A DNA stretch of 64,000 nt. Origin: Gigantopelta aegis. Taxonomy: Eukaryota > Mollusca > Gastropoda > Neomphalida > Peltospiridae. A program made the position numbers and the translations under genes. This document shows, in pieces, positions 36,991 to 50,600 of the stretch (its first letter is position 1; each line of letters starts with the position of its first letter). The notes under the pieces were generated by a model. The model was given only the letters and a program-made list of their open reading frames with translations. It was not told the origin of the DNA and ran no database searches. The stretch lies in NCBI RefSeq assembly GCF_016097555.1, contig NC_054704.1, positions 25,980,236-26,044,235 of the forward strand. Reading direction: 5' to 3'.

Positions 36991-37489
36991 TAGATATGAA
37001 CCAATAGGAACTCTGTGTGCATGCGTGCGCGTGTGTGTACGTGCGTGTGTGAAGTAGGAATAAGCGTACAATAACGGATCAGCACTGCCAACCCTCTGCT
37101 GAAGCAAAAACGATGGAGACGTTCGGGTAAAATGAGATTGCCTGAAAACTTATCACCATGTATTTTCATCAATCTACTCACACTATTAATTACAAGTAAT
37201 CCATGTAAACAAAATGCTTAGTGATTAATTTGGGACCTTGTATTGGCATATAGCTATTTGCATTTGTAGTGCTGCAAACATGAATAAACGTTATCAAAAT
37301 AAGTATTTTCGTTAAATTTTCCCACCTACCAAAAAATGGAAGCCGTACGCTTATAGAAGTAGGGGTATATGCCCGGGAAGAGGTGGAGGGGGAGGGCAAG
37401 CACATTAAAAATTTTAAATATTATAGTACACGAAGAAAAATGTTTTATGCTTCAAGTGGAGTGGCATATGTTTTTCATCCACCCTTCTT
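36991..37489. other. No gene seen; short (TG)n patch
   Basis: A 'gtgcgcgtgtgtgtacgtgc' patch at about 37025-37055; otherwise nothing recognised. Confidence 0.35.
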
Positions 37490-37765
37490 CTACAGGTCTG
37501 TGATATATCAAGGACTGTGATGTAATACTCTGTATATAAAAGACATTGCTGCTGACCGATATAAAGAACAGTTACTCCGTATCGGGCTGCAGGTTTCTTC
37601 TCACATTTCCAATGTCAAGTGTCGTAACAGTATCTCGTATCGATTACCTAATAGTAACTGATTATGCAGTATACTGGGACCCCTATCTTGAACATATCAG
37701 CCAGGAAATGTGGAGGATGTGCCAGAGACAGACATGCTTGAACCGTCAGTGGATGTAAGCATGTT
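37490..37765 (+). repeat. Old SINE, family A-like core plus family D-like tail
   Basis: Core order 'ctgtgatatatcaaggactg', 'tatataaaagacattgctgc', 'caggtttcttctc', then 'catgcttgaaccgtcagtgg'. Strongly diverged. Confidence 0.4.
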
Positions 37766-38395
37766 TTAATTGAATGTGTGTCGATGATTTTGGTTCTGTT
37801 TCAAGATTCTGTATATGTACAATCAGAAAAAAGAACAAAAAGTAATACTATTTAAAAAACAAAACAATAATACAATACAGCATAATTTATTTTCATGTTC
37901 ATATCAAGCTCCCAATAAGTCTGAATCAAAAATATTATTGGTAGTAAATCTTAATGAAGAGATGCATTTTACTTGTAGAATGCAGGAAATTGCATTTCGG
38001 AACATTTAGTTTTCAAACTTTTACGGGAAAGTATACCCCCGAACCCCCTAGAAACGTTGTTTTGGGTCATCGATCTCATCTCCCACCCACCCCCACCCCT
38101 CAATGTCCATTTGCCTCCGTTGTGCCTGCATATATGTTTCATTCAACAATATTACAGTCTAGTTAAGTTAACCAGCAAACACATTCTGCAATATTGAAGT
38201 GTGCCATGACATCATGCCTACGTTCAGCCAACCGTGTTTCGCAAAACGTTTGCAAAATATTTTGACTGGTCATTCGGTTTACTGTGTTAGCAAAAAAACA
38301 ACAAAAAACTCCAACCCTGAACATGCCCCAGGTCTTATCACAAGAAACAAAGACATATGAAAGCCTCTGTCAGTCGGTCTGTTTGACTCTCTTTG
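37766..38395. other. No gene seen
   Basis: AT-rich spacer; a C-rich patch at 38080-38100. Confidence 0.35.
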
Positions 38396-38399
38396 GCTC

Positions 38400-38429
38400 T
38401 ATCTGTCTGTCTGTCTCTCTCTCTGTCTC

Positions 38430-38460
<31 letters not shown>

Positions 38461-38498
38461 GTTTATGTATGTAAGAGAAACGGTTGTATGTAAGAGAA

Positions 38499-38594
<96 letters not shown>
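38400..38594. repeat. (CT)n ... (GA)n long facing microsatellites
   Basis: About 60 bp of CT-rich repeat, a spacer with 'atgtaagagaaacgg' twice, then about 90 bp of pure GA. The two blocks are complementary and can form a hairpin or triplex. Confidence 0.95.
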
Positions 38595-38595
<1 letters not shown>

Positions 38596-39060
38596 TATAC
38601 ATATGCGTATATACATTCAGACTGAAAGACTCTTAATTTAAATTATATTTAGGATTGCTGGTTTGTTTTTTCAGTGTGCAACTAAGGCATATAAATTTGT
38701 ATCGGACATCCATTTTGAAAATCACAGACGATTACGCAAACACATAAAAAATGTCATTAGCAGGATCTTACTTCAGTAAACTGACATAAAATCGAAACTA
38801 ATTCTGCATGTATCTGGGTCTACGCGGGGGTGAGAATTTTCGTATTCTTTAGAAACCTATTGCAAAATATAATTGAAGAGTGCGGTATTGCCATGGAAAC
38901 GGAGAACTGCAGATGGAAAATAAAATTGCAATGAATCTCAAAGTAGAGTCAAGGAACAACCCAAGGATGACAAAATCATGATGCTGTTGTTTAAACAAAA
39001 TGGTTTGGACAAATAGTACCTATTAAAGCTACATGTAGTTACGTGAAATTATGAATATCC
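38595..39060. other. No gene seen
   Basis: Spacer DNA without recognised features. Confidence 0.35.
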
Positions 39061-39065
39061 ACTCT

Positions 39066-39142
39066 TATTAACAACTGACATCCAATAGCCGATGATTAAT
39101 TAATCAATGTGCTTTAGTGGTGTCGTTAAACAAAACAAACTT
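39066..39142 (+). repeat. SINE, family B tail fragment
   Basis: 'acatccaatagccgatgatt' to 'ggtgtcgttaaacaaaacaa'. Confidence 0.75.
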
Positions 39143-39530
39143 GTTATTATTAACAAAATCGGGAATAGTTTAAACATGAAACAAAACTTTAATATGGCGG
39201 ATATTACGATTTTCGTGCTAGCAAAATGCATCATCTCAAAAACATGTGATTTTGTTCGTTTCGTATGTATTGATTCATATTGAAGTGACATTTTTTAATT
39301 TAAATGTACCCTTTTTGTCAGCTCGAGAATCTTTTTATTTTTTATTTTTTTATTTTTTACCGCAACTCTCTTCTAGGCACCGCCCTGTTTAGGGTACCAG
39401 TAAGGTGTCATATGCATTTGTTTCATCTATATAGCTAATGCAGTAAATTAAAAGGTTAACACCAACTAAAACTATCAGTCACAAGATACTATTAGTAAGT
39501 CTAACCGGATGTGACAAAGCTGGCTTCTTT

Positions 39531-40060
39531 GATGCAGTTGGTAATTCATTGGTGATTGCTGGGTTTGCATCCCAGTACCGGCTCAGTTCTAGAATATATT
39601 TTAATGACTCAGTGGGACCGACGGTATAAGGCCAGTATACCGATTTCTTTCATTAACCAAGGGGCAGGAATTAGCTCATTCGGTTGAGCACTCGCTTGGG
39701 GTGCTTGCGTCGCAGGATCGAGCCACCTCAGTGAATCTGTTCAACTGGTTGGGTTTTTTTTCGTTCGAGCCAACTGGTCAAAGGCCGTGTTATGTGCTTT
39801 CCTGTCTGGGGAAAGTGCATATAAAAGATCCCTTTCTGCATTAGGAAAAATGTAGCGGGTTTCCTCTGTTGACTACGAGTCAGAATTACCAAATGTTTGA
39901 CATCCAATAGCCGATGATTAATCAGTCAATGTGCTCTAGTGGTGTTGTTAAACAAAACAAACTTCAACTTCTTTCATTAACCATTAACTCGCTGTTCTGG
40001 ATAGACAGCCTGAATCAGATATAAACACGTAAATAAAATCATACAAGGATATTGAAGATA
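39531..40060 (+). repeat. SINE, family D, split by a family-B SINE
   Basis: tRNA-like head 'gatgcagttggtaattcatt' with B box 'gggtttgcatccc', body to 39659, then the family-B SINE, then continuation from 39984 ('ttaactcgctgttctggata' 'gacagcc'). The two halves join to the arrangement seen, inverted, at 48197-48352. Confidence 0.7.
39660..39968 (+). repeat. SINE, family B, full length, nested in family D
   Basis: Head 'ggaattagctcattcggttg' (A box), B box near 39716, core and tail 'ggtgttgttaaacaaaac'. Target-site duplication 'ttctttcattaacca' at 39645-39659 and 39969-39983. Confidence 0.92.
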
Positions 40061-42730
40061 CCGATTAGGGCGTAAAAATAAACATACTTGAGATTATAGC
40101 TTTAAGATACGACAAAGAAAAATAAAGAAAAGAAGAAAAAAACCCCACAAAAACCCAAGAAATAAATGAATCATAGTTCTCCAATGACATTGCCAAACAA
40201 ACGTGCATAAAGACGGCCTTCAACTCTGATGAGAACAAAAGCAAGGATTTGTTTAAATTATGTTTGATTAAACTGATGACTCACAAAAGAAATATTTTTT
40301 TTCTTTTAATTTATGAAGCGACTGCTTCATTCGATATAATTAATATCCTTTTGTGAGAAGAAAAATATTATATCTGAAAAATTAAATAACTCTAATTCGT
40401 CCCACAGGAAACGCCTTTTTTCATGCAAGTTATTTATTTCTGAGCCAACTGATTTCTAAATTGGACACAAAAATAGTTGTTTGTTGGTTTTGTTTTGTTT
40501 TGTTTTTGGGTTGTTTTTGCTTTTTTTCCAAAACACTTTTACTTTTCTTCTTACGTCAAACAAAACTGAAATTATTTACAAAGAACATTTTTGTAGGAGG
40601 ATGGGACGAACTACAGATTAATGCTTTAAGTCCCTTCGTGTTTAATTTCTTTTTCTTTGTTTCTTTGTTCTTTTTTTCTTCTTCTTCTTTTTTAATATTT
40701 GCAAGGGCATTATAATCATTTAGGCTACTGAATACTGGTTGTAACCGTCTACAGAAACTGCCGGATATAGAGACAATCGACTCCAAAAAGAAATTAATGT
40801 TTGACATCATTGGTTAAAAAATTATGGAGTACATTGAGCTTTGAAAACAACTTTCTGTTCAGTGCTTCACAAACGATAAACAAAATGCGACGGATGGTGC
40901 CGTCATGTTTCTAAACTAAGTGTGCTATTCCAAACTTAGAACTTGGAGGCGGCATTTGGTTACATCTGTCATTTATTGTCTAGACAGTGTGTTGTAATTA
41001 TGTCATATATCTGACACCTAAATAAAAGTCGTTGATTAAAATCATGCCAATAGGTTGTTAATCAAACGCACCTCCTACGAGCTGTCCTTCGTGATCAAGG
41101 CGCTAAAGGCACAATAACTTGTTTACGAGTTGTGGTTTTGCAAAATCTTTATGTTAAAAAAGATTTAGAGCTATTTAACCTTTTTATGGGTAATATAGGT
41201 TTTTAAAAAAGATGGTTCCCACCCAACTATACAGTCAGCTTTGGAATGTATGCCTCTGAATTTCAATTTATTAAAATAATGTAAACAAGGTCAACAATTT
41301 TCGAGGGACCTTTTTCCTATTCCTTTGAAAGTGACCCACTCGTTTCTACTTTTACAGTGTCCACGGACGAAAATGTGCAAACCATTGTTTACCACTCGAC
41401 TCTTATTACATTATATCTGAAATTGCAACACATTCGGACCTTACAGGCAATTGGCAAACTGAATTATACGACCAAATAAACTCAATTTGAAACACGGAAT
41501 TAAAGACGTCTGGCGGTTTTACACATCATACAGAGCCAGTTTAAGGATCCGCGGGGCCTGTAGCACAAATAACAGCGGGTCCCCCTTCCCAGGATATATA
41601 TTTTGCAACGCCCTCGAGGAGGGGGGGGGGGGGGGGGGGGACCTGGGGAAAATAAATGTGCACATCACCGCGGGGGCCCCTGAAGCGCGGGAACCGTAGC
41701 ATGTGCTACTGGGATAAACCGGCTCTAACATCATACGTGTAGGCCTACTTTCAAAACCTTTTGAAGTGAAAATCTTACTAAAGCATACTATACTATATAT
41801 CAACTGCCAGAAATAAGTAGGCTTCAATTTTGTTAATTGACAGTACTTGTTTTAGGTTACCATATTATAGAGTACGTATCTTTTATTATGGATACTTTTG
41901 TGTCAGGATTTATTTCTTAAAAGTTTATGGTCGTGTAATAGGAATTTCAAACATGTATGTATACATACATAAGAAAAACTTAAATGGATCTATGATACAT
42001 ATTGAAATTTCTGTCCCACCACAATCTGAATAGGCCTGTAGGACCCAAGGGGATGGGTGGACTATGCACCCACCCACCCCCACCCACCCACTCTAGGATA
42101 AACATGTAAAATGTTTTGTCCTACTCTATTTAAATAATGATTTTTAGAAATCTAGCTTATGTCCCCACCCCTCCTATTAAACTGTCTAGAGCCTCCCCTA
42201 TTCCAGATATCGTTCCTACAGGTCTACTGAAGACTATACAATCCTGCAACTGATAATACAGTACAGACAGCCACACGCCTTTTCCTCAGGCTATGGGCGA
42301 CAGTAATGCTTTAAAACTCTTATTAGATAACGATTTTGGCATATTTTCTGATGTAAAAGTTTAAACCCAAGACCGCAACAAAAGGCTTTGCTCACTCCAC
42401 CATCGCTGCCAAAGGTCCACGTCCAACAATCACACATCGTTCACGACACACTCATTATACTTATTATATTATTGTAACAACTGCACTTACTACACCATTT
42501 CATTAGCAGGAAGGTCAACTGACCCCCGCCCCTACACCTAGTGTTAGATCAAATTTTTTGCATTCGGGTAAAACACGACGAAGACGTTGGGGCAAAATGG
42601 GGCGGCACGAAAACTTTTCACCATATATTTCCATCAGTCTACTGACAATATTAGTTTTAATCTATGTAACACGTGTAGCGATTTGTTTGAATCCCCATGT
42701 TGCTGTTTGGTAGTAAACAACAACAAAAAT
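40061..42730. other. No gene seen
   Basis: AT-rich DNA with T-rich low complexity (40490-40690), a G run at about 41623-41640 and a C/A-rich patch at 42060-42090. The frames there come from low complexity. Confidence 0.35.
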
Positions 42731-42733
42731 TAA

Positions 42734-42910
42734 AGCTTGTTTTATTTAACGACACCACTATAACACATTGGCTATTGGAAGTCAAACGTTCGGTAATTCT
42801 GACACAGTCTTAGAGAGGAAACCGGAAACATTATTCCCTGCAGAAAGGTATCTTTATTATATATACACTTCCCCCACAGACAGGACATGGTGCACTGGTT
42901 TGGATCGGAT
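42734..42910 (-). repeat. SINE, family B, minus strand, partial
   Basis: Tail 'gttttatttaacgacaccac' then 'ctgacacagtcttagagagg'; ends near 'ggtgcactggtttggatcgg'. Head absent. Confidence 0.75.
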
Positions 42911-44075
42911 GTTTGGTAGAAATGCAAATACGAATAAACACGTTATCGAGATACAGGCATTTTCGTTAATTCCGACAAAATCAGCCCCTCCCCCCCCCCC
43001 CCCCCCCCCCAGTGGGGACCGTAGTCTAATACTGCAACTGGACCAACCACAGTCACACCACACACACTACATCAGAATAGCAGAATAATTCACAGACCAC
43101 CATTTGATTTCCTCACAAAAATACTTCCACATATTTACAATATCAAATCAATAATGTTTATATTAACACTGCAATGAAACGGTGTTCTTACACTCTTTAT
43201 TCCATCATAATTACAACATAATACATTCCAAAAGCGGCAATATTATCTTCACAAAAACATACTCCCATTTATTTCTCTATTAAATCAGTCATGGTCGTTT
43301 TGAACTTGCCCTTGATCGCATGCAGGTTTTTCAGCACAGGTTAAACCGTACTTAACATTGATTTGGTTGTGTTTTCAGTGTCAAAGGCCAACATATATTA
43401 ATCTTTTTAAAGACGAAGAAAATCTCCATTGATCTTCAAGAAGACTTCTGCTACAAAAGGCATATCGATTTCTGCTGTTTCTGATGGTAACAAGAACAAT
43501 GCCCTGGTGAGATGTCTGTCAGATAGACTACAATATAATCGTAGAAGACAAATGCCAACATCGTGTGACGATATCAGGAGTCATCTGTGTGACAGTAATG
43601 CCGCCTGACTTTATATATAGCGCTGTTGTGGTCCACGTTGATTGTCTCCAAGTGCAACAGGAAGTCTAAGGATAGATAAGGAGAGTCAGGCCCCAACTTT
43701 TTTCGTTTTCTTTTCTCTCCTTTCTATTTTTAGAAGAAGAAGAAGAATTGGACAACAAAGAAGTAAATGATTGGTCTCAATTTACAACAAATAAGAAATG
43801 AAAAACATTTACAATTCTTCTTTTTAACATTTATTTGGTTATGGTTATAAGAAATTAAACAGACATTAGCGATAATAATAATATAGAGTTGTTTTTTAAC
43901 TTTGGATCTGGTCCATGATCTCTTCTCTGGACAGCTGTGCACAGAATAAATCATCCTATATTATTTCAGCTTTACATTTTCCACATTTTATCCGATATAA
44001 ATATGAAACACTTCTAGATATACAATATTTAGGTCAAGAGATTTGTGCATCTGCTTTGAAGGCTGCGTTCAGCAC
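42911..44075. other. No gene seen; 3' flank of the PEX39-like gene
   Basis: Includes a C run at 42985-43010. On the minus strand this is downstream of the PEX39-like stop codon and probably holds its 3' UTR and polyadenylation signal. Confidence 0.35.
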
Positions 44076-44080
44076 AGTAT

Positions 44081-44679
44081 TTACTCCCAAGGCTTTTTTA
44101 CTCTGTGTATTGCCGATGGTGTTTCTAGTGTGTTAGTGGGCTTCACGTCAATATGTATTATACCAGGAACTGGCTTCCCACTTTGTATGATCTCCATTAA
44201 TTCACTAAAGTTTTGAGGACATGATACTGGGCTTGCAGGCCTTTGAGTGTCAGTTTTATTAGTAAGTGATTCATCAACATTTTGAACAGAAGACACTGGA
44301 TGAGTAAGTAGCCCATTGGAATTTTGAACAGTTTGAGAATTTTGAATATCACATTCACTAGTAAGTGACTCACAGATGTTTTGAGCAGAAGACACTGGAC
44401 TAGTAAGGGACTCACTAAAGTCTTGAGAAGAAGATACTGGACTAGCAAGTGACTCTTTGCAGTTTTGAGTAAAAGACACTGGGCTTTGAGAATAGTGAAG
44501 ATCACATTTAATTGTAATGGACTGCCTGTCAGTATCAGGAACAGGTCTAAAAGACTGTTTAACAACTGATGCTATGCTGCTGTTTTCTAGGGTGTTTTCT
44601 TTATCTTCAGTCTTCCCATTAAGCAAAACATCACTCTTTGAAGAGCTCTCCAAATTTAAGCCTTGCAAATATGGCATTT
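44081..44679 (-). CDS. PEX39: PEX39-like exon 3 with repeats and KKPWE end
   Basis: Acceptor 'tttttag' before 'aaatgccatatttgc'. 199 codons including the split Glu, then a stop at 44083-44081. Contains about six loose repeats of the type 'SPVSSxQxxxESLt', 16-24 residues apart. The conserved C-terminal block starts with a similar 'SPVSCPQNFSELM'. Confidence 0.72.
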
Positions 44680-47600
44680 CTAAAAATAAAAAAGCATTAA
44701 ATGCATTGTGAAATAAAAAATAATGTCATTTCTGCTAAAACATATTTGTAAAGGATCACTTATCATAAGAGAAAAATATCACATGGGGAACTATTCAAAC
44801 TAAACTTGACAGTAATGTTCTAAAATAGAGATATTAGATATACCTAAAGTTGGGGGCTCATGCAGGATTTCAGCAATAGAAATAAGCAGAATTTTTCATT
44901 TGTCCACTGGACGAGTACATCAAGAAACCTACTTGTCCAGCAATATTTTCACTTGTCCAAATAAAATGTTTTGTTTTATTAAAATACAAGGACCATAGTT
45001 TTGATTGCTCAAAATTAAATTGCATTAAAACATTTTACTTGTCCACTAACAACCATTGAGGTACATTTTGTTTGTCCAAGCAGATTTTCACTTGTCAGGA
45101 CAAATGGACAAGTGTTTATTTCGAACACTGGATTTATCCATGAGGGAGTGCAGCATTTCAAAAGGGCACCCACAGAATTCAAGAAGGGGTGCAACATTTA
45201 AAAATGTCACTTACAATATTCAAAAGTCCAATAATATATAGCAGTACTCCACATGAGCATCAAGCTAATGGAGATATTACATGTCGTCCCACTAAACACA
45301 AATAAAAGTATTACATGAATGATTCATTTACTACACACCGGATATTTGTGATTACTTCAAAATTCCCCTCTCCCTGGATCCATGCCTGTAAATATGTAGC
45401 TATAAAATGCTAATAATTAAAACTTCATATTTTGGGGCATTACTTTACCAGCTACATTTCTCACTCCAGCCAGTACACCACAACTGGTACATTAAAGGCC
45501 GTGGTATGTGCTATACTGTCTATGGGATGGTGCATATAAAAGATCTCTTGCTGCTAATCGAAAAGAGTAGCCCATGAAGTGGTGACAGCGGGTTTCCTCC
45601 CTCAATATCTGTGTAGTTCTTAACCATATGTCTGACACCATATAACCGTAAATAAAATGTGTTGAGTGTGTCATTAAATAAAACATTTCCTTACCAGCTA
45701 CATGTACCTATCGAGCTCAGAGTAACTATTATCCTGTTCATTATTTAGACCCAAAGTTTTTTGCAAATGTTACGTTTATTTCCTATGCAAATGACTAGTT
45801 ATTTACAGGAGAAATAACGTGCATTCCGAACACACAGAGATTTTTAAAAAGTGGAATTAAGTCAACTTCGTGCATTTTATATGATGATTTGTATATAAAA
45901 CCTGTCGGGGTTTGGGTTTGTTTTCATGTAAATGCAAAGAAAACAAATATCGAATAGGAAATAAACGTAACATTTGCAAAAAACTTTGGGTCTGTATAAT
46001 TGAACAGGATAATAGGAAGTGTTCACACTAAGCAGTACTGATTACTATTTAGTTTATCTACCAATTGTTAATTTATTTTGCACTTAAAGTATTTTGTCAA
46101 GCAATGAGATTTTTAAAGGTTAACTTTATAACAAAATTATTAACTACAGGTGTATGAGCTACATGATTAAATTAACTATTTAAATCCATTTTACTGTGTA
46201 CCTTGTATTTCCAGTAACAAGTAAAATGTACTATTTCTACTTGTGCTTTCATGAAAGCACTGGAAAAGTCTTACAAAATATCTGTGCTAAATGTTCAAAC
46301 GTTATTAGAAAACAAGGATGCTTGATTCAAAAACAAAGATGACATGGTTATTTATATGTTATGATATTCTTGATCACTTTCTGTAGGTCATTACAGTTGC
46401 ATTTGAGGGAAATTACATGAACTACATCATTATTCATGGGAGTTAACTCAGTGGTACTTTTTCCTTTACGCCAAAAAGCAATTTAATACAAAAAGTTTTT
46501 TTTAATAAAATTGAAATAGCCTTTATTTGAAATGAAAACAAATGTAATGTCATCTCCTGATATTTGACTATATTAACTCGGCAAAAAATTTTTTGTCTGG
46601 TTTTGACATTACACTTTTAAGTGGTTATGTCTGCTCTCTTTTTTTTAAAAGAAAAATAGAAAATACCACAGCAAACAGTGTACCTAATTCACTTAATAAT
46701 CACACCAGTATTTTTCCAATTTAATCAAATCATTTGGTATTCAGATATTTGTTTTCCCCTCTATTACAGATTCTGCCACTTCTTGCAATTTATATTTGTC
46801 TTCTACTACAATGTTTGCCATTCCAGCCAATGCTTGCAATTTTGTGTTAAATTGTGTAAATTTAAAAAATCTCCTGCTTTTTGACAAAATATTCTGTTTT
46901 TTTAACACACATCTCCTGCTTTCTCTTGACTAAAGGTTGACAGGTCTGGTGCTCCATAACTAGTACATCAAAGGTCATGTACTATCCTGTTTGTGGGGAA
47001 ATGATGCATATAAACGGAGAATAAAACATTTTAACTGCAAGGTATAGTTTGCTGTATAATTTTTCTACATCAAGAACCACAGTTACCACATATATATGAC
47101 ACTTAATTATAAGTAATATATTAACTATTGTGCTAAATAAAAGATTTTGTATCATTTAACTTAACTGTATGTTAATTTGTAAACATACCCAAATTTTGTT
47201 TTCTCTTTTCCCAATCCATAAACTCTTGAAATGTGATTGGTACAAAATATCTGAAAATAAAAAATAAACTTACTTTGTAGTAGACATTATCAGTTAGAGT
47301 AACACAATTAGAGATTCGAATGTACTGTATACATGTACAACTGATGGTCAATAGGTTTCTTTAACACTTGTTCTTATTTTGAAGTTTTAATATGCAATAC
47401 TGAATACAATTGCTGTTGTGTAATGGTCAGTTTATAAAATGTGTCCTTATTTCTTGTTTTGGGGTTATTTTTTGTTTAGGTATTGTTATCGTGTTTGGTT
47501 TTTTTTGTTTGTTTGGTTATTTTTTGGTGTTTTTTTTCACATCTGCCAATTTCTACACCTAATCTAATTAATGAAGTACAAGTGGCATTGTTTGGCATCA

Positions 47601-50600
47601 TATCACATTAAATAGTAATTGTTACTCACGGTCAATAATCAAAAGTTTGAAAACAAAATGTTCCCTGGAAGTCTTGTCTCGTACAAATGAGTTTATTAAC
47701 ATTATGAATATAATTGATATTTAGCCCATTGAGCTATTTCTCATTCCAGTGACTGGTACATCAAAGGCTGTGGTATGTGTTATCCTGTCTATGGTGCATA
47801 TAAAAGATACCTTGCTACTGATTGAAAAATGTAGCAGGTTTCTTCTCTAAGACTACATATGTATATGTCAGAATTACCAAATGTTTGACATCCACTAATC
47901 GATGATTAATAAATCAATGTGATCTAGTGGTGTTGTTAAACAAAACAAATTTTGTTTTAACTAATTGATATTTAAGTATTCTTGAGATTGTAGAGGACTA
48001 TGGTAGTATTCATTGTATTTTATGCTGTGACAGATTAATTTTGTTTAATTAAAGTGATCCCTATTATATCATTATTGGAATGTTTTAAAACATCATTTAC
48101 ACCTTTAACATAATAATGAAAACTGACACTCAAAAATTACAATGCGAGTTAAAAATAATGTGTTATTCATATGAATGTCATTTCATTTCAAGTTATTTTG
48201 TGCTTATATCGAATTAAGGTTCAAGCACGCTGTCCTGGGCACACACCTCCGCTATCTGGGCTGTCTGTCCAAGACAGTGGGTTAGTTGTTAGTTGGTTAG
48301 TGAGAGACAAGAGGGTGTAGTGGCCTTACACCTATCCACAGGCCTGTACCCTGATCAAAATCCTAGGGGTGGGGGGGTGGGGGGCACTACTTTTTATAAA
48401 CTAATGAAACACTATACAAATTAAACCCTGAGATGTATATGCTATTTTCTGGAGTAAAAAATAGAAAAAAGAAGAGATTCTCAGACCCCCCCCCCCCCCC
48501 CCCCGAGGGTACAGCCCTGATCCATTGAGCCCTTATATTATGAGTGTATGTTTGTGAACAACAAGGGAGAAAACTCTTAAATCTTTTGTAACCAATAAGC
48601 CATCACAAATTATTTCACCTCACACAAAAATCTGGGGCTTGTAACTCAAAGCAGTCGTAAATATTTTGGTGTTATGTGTTCGTCACGACAGTCGTAGGGA
48701 AAGTTTAGTAGTATAACCCGAAACACACATAGCTTTGGCGTAAAGCATACGTTAAGCTAGAAAAACACAACTGTAACTCGACAGTCTAAAACACTTACGA
48801 CAAGGGGATTCCCCTGCTGGCATCAATGACACCCACTGAAAATGTCTGTAGCATTTTAGTGACAACAAATGGGTGGGTGTAGTTCAGTGATAGAGTGCTC
48901 ACTTGATGTTCAATGGGTGGACGCAGAATCAATCGCCATCGGTGTACTTGTCTTTTTTCCTTCTCAATTTGTGTCCCACGACTGATATTTCGAAAACTTT
49001 TGAAAGGCATAGCCTGTGTGGCAGCAGCGACCCAGTGCCCCCTCTCCTACCTCCCCCTCCCATCGCATCCATAAGTGTCGAAATAACCATGTTAGATATC
49101 ACATAGTAATTTATCAAATATGCTGAAGTGTTGTTAAGTAAATTACAAATCATCTTTTAACATCGCACACACTTCAGTAATGATTGGGCTATATAATGAT
49201 ATAGGGTTTTGTTTAAAACGTTTAACCCCAGAAACAAGTTTGGTAGTGTTAGGGTTAGAGGGTCCTGATATCACTACCTTACAGTCATGTTATAGATTAT
49301 AGGTTCGCCTTTTTAATCACACAAACTAATGTTACGTCCATGCTACAACTGGTCTGGGGTACAACTAAATTTTGTCGTAAATCTGAAAATTTACACCTGT
49401 CCTAGATAAGGACTAAAATTGCGAGTGGTTCGTGTTACACACCTAACCTTTTAGTATTGCTCTCTGACTACCGTAAGTTTAGTAGGCCCTTTCGACTGCT
49501 TCGAGTTACAAGCCCCTGGGGCCTACTTCACAAAGCTCTCTTACCATTTTTTCATTGCAATGCAAGATCGCTAAGTGTACTTTATAATCTTAGAAAACAC
49601 TAAAATTATTATTAAACATACAAATTAAATTTAAAAAAAAGAAGTTTGAACATATTTAATATGAAAGAAAAGTTTTGATGGTACAAGGTATAGCATATAA
49701 TCCGATGCAATTTGTAGATAAAACTGATTTTAAAACATTCTTTCACTCTTAACTCACAAATACATATATTTTACATTATCAAGAGAGTAATAAAAATATA
49801 GATATACCGGTACTGAAAGATACAATATACTGTATGATAATTTGTTAATTAATGACATTGTACATTTGTTGTTCTAAATGAAAAAACACTACATTTCTAA
49901 AGGTAAATATACTTTTATTGAAGTTTTCGCCATAAAATCATGCTCTTTTTAATATGTTTACTAACATATGAAGTAGTGAATATATATTATCAATGGAAGT
50001 GTGCTGAACTACTACACACTGTTTCAAAGTGTTTCCCTAAAGGGATTTCAATTCAAATATGGACCTTTTGCTTTAAAACTTAAATAGTAAAATATAAGAA
50101 AAGTATAAACACAAAAAAGATATTAACCTAGCTTAAAATTTCTGTTTGTACAATTTAACAATTGTTTACATTTTATTCTAGTAAAATCAGTTATTCTTGT
50201 GCAAGGCAATAAGAAATTTTTTAAAACCTTGCTGTGATTTAACATTCAAACTTGACCAATACTGGTATATCAAGACCAAGATACAAAATAGTATTTTATC
50301 CATTTAATAACAATACCTCTTAAATATTTTGACTTGCACAATAAAATGTAATAATATTTTCAGATTTTGAGAAAAAGAAATATTTTCAACCCTTAAATTT
50401 CTCTATACATTTCTACTCCAGTCCCATTTTAGAATTTACAAAATTCAGAACCATGAAACTTGGCTGGTTTATTCAGGGTCTAACCAGAGTACTCTGACTA
50501 AGAGAGCTAGACGGACATTTGGATGGTTATACGCTCTCATTACCTATTTAAGAGGCTGTTGTATTGTTATTAAATTGATAAAATACTATTTTTTATCTTG

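Noticed and set aside
38338-38641. Frames of repeated Ser-Leu or Arg-Glu
   Set aside because: Translations of the CT/GA microsatellite.
44197-44565. 122-codon frame overlapping PEX39-like exon 3
   Set aside because: Shadow of exon 3 in another frame; only the 44081-44679 frame matches splice phase and the KPWE ending.
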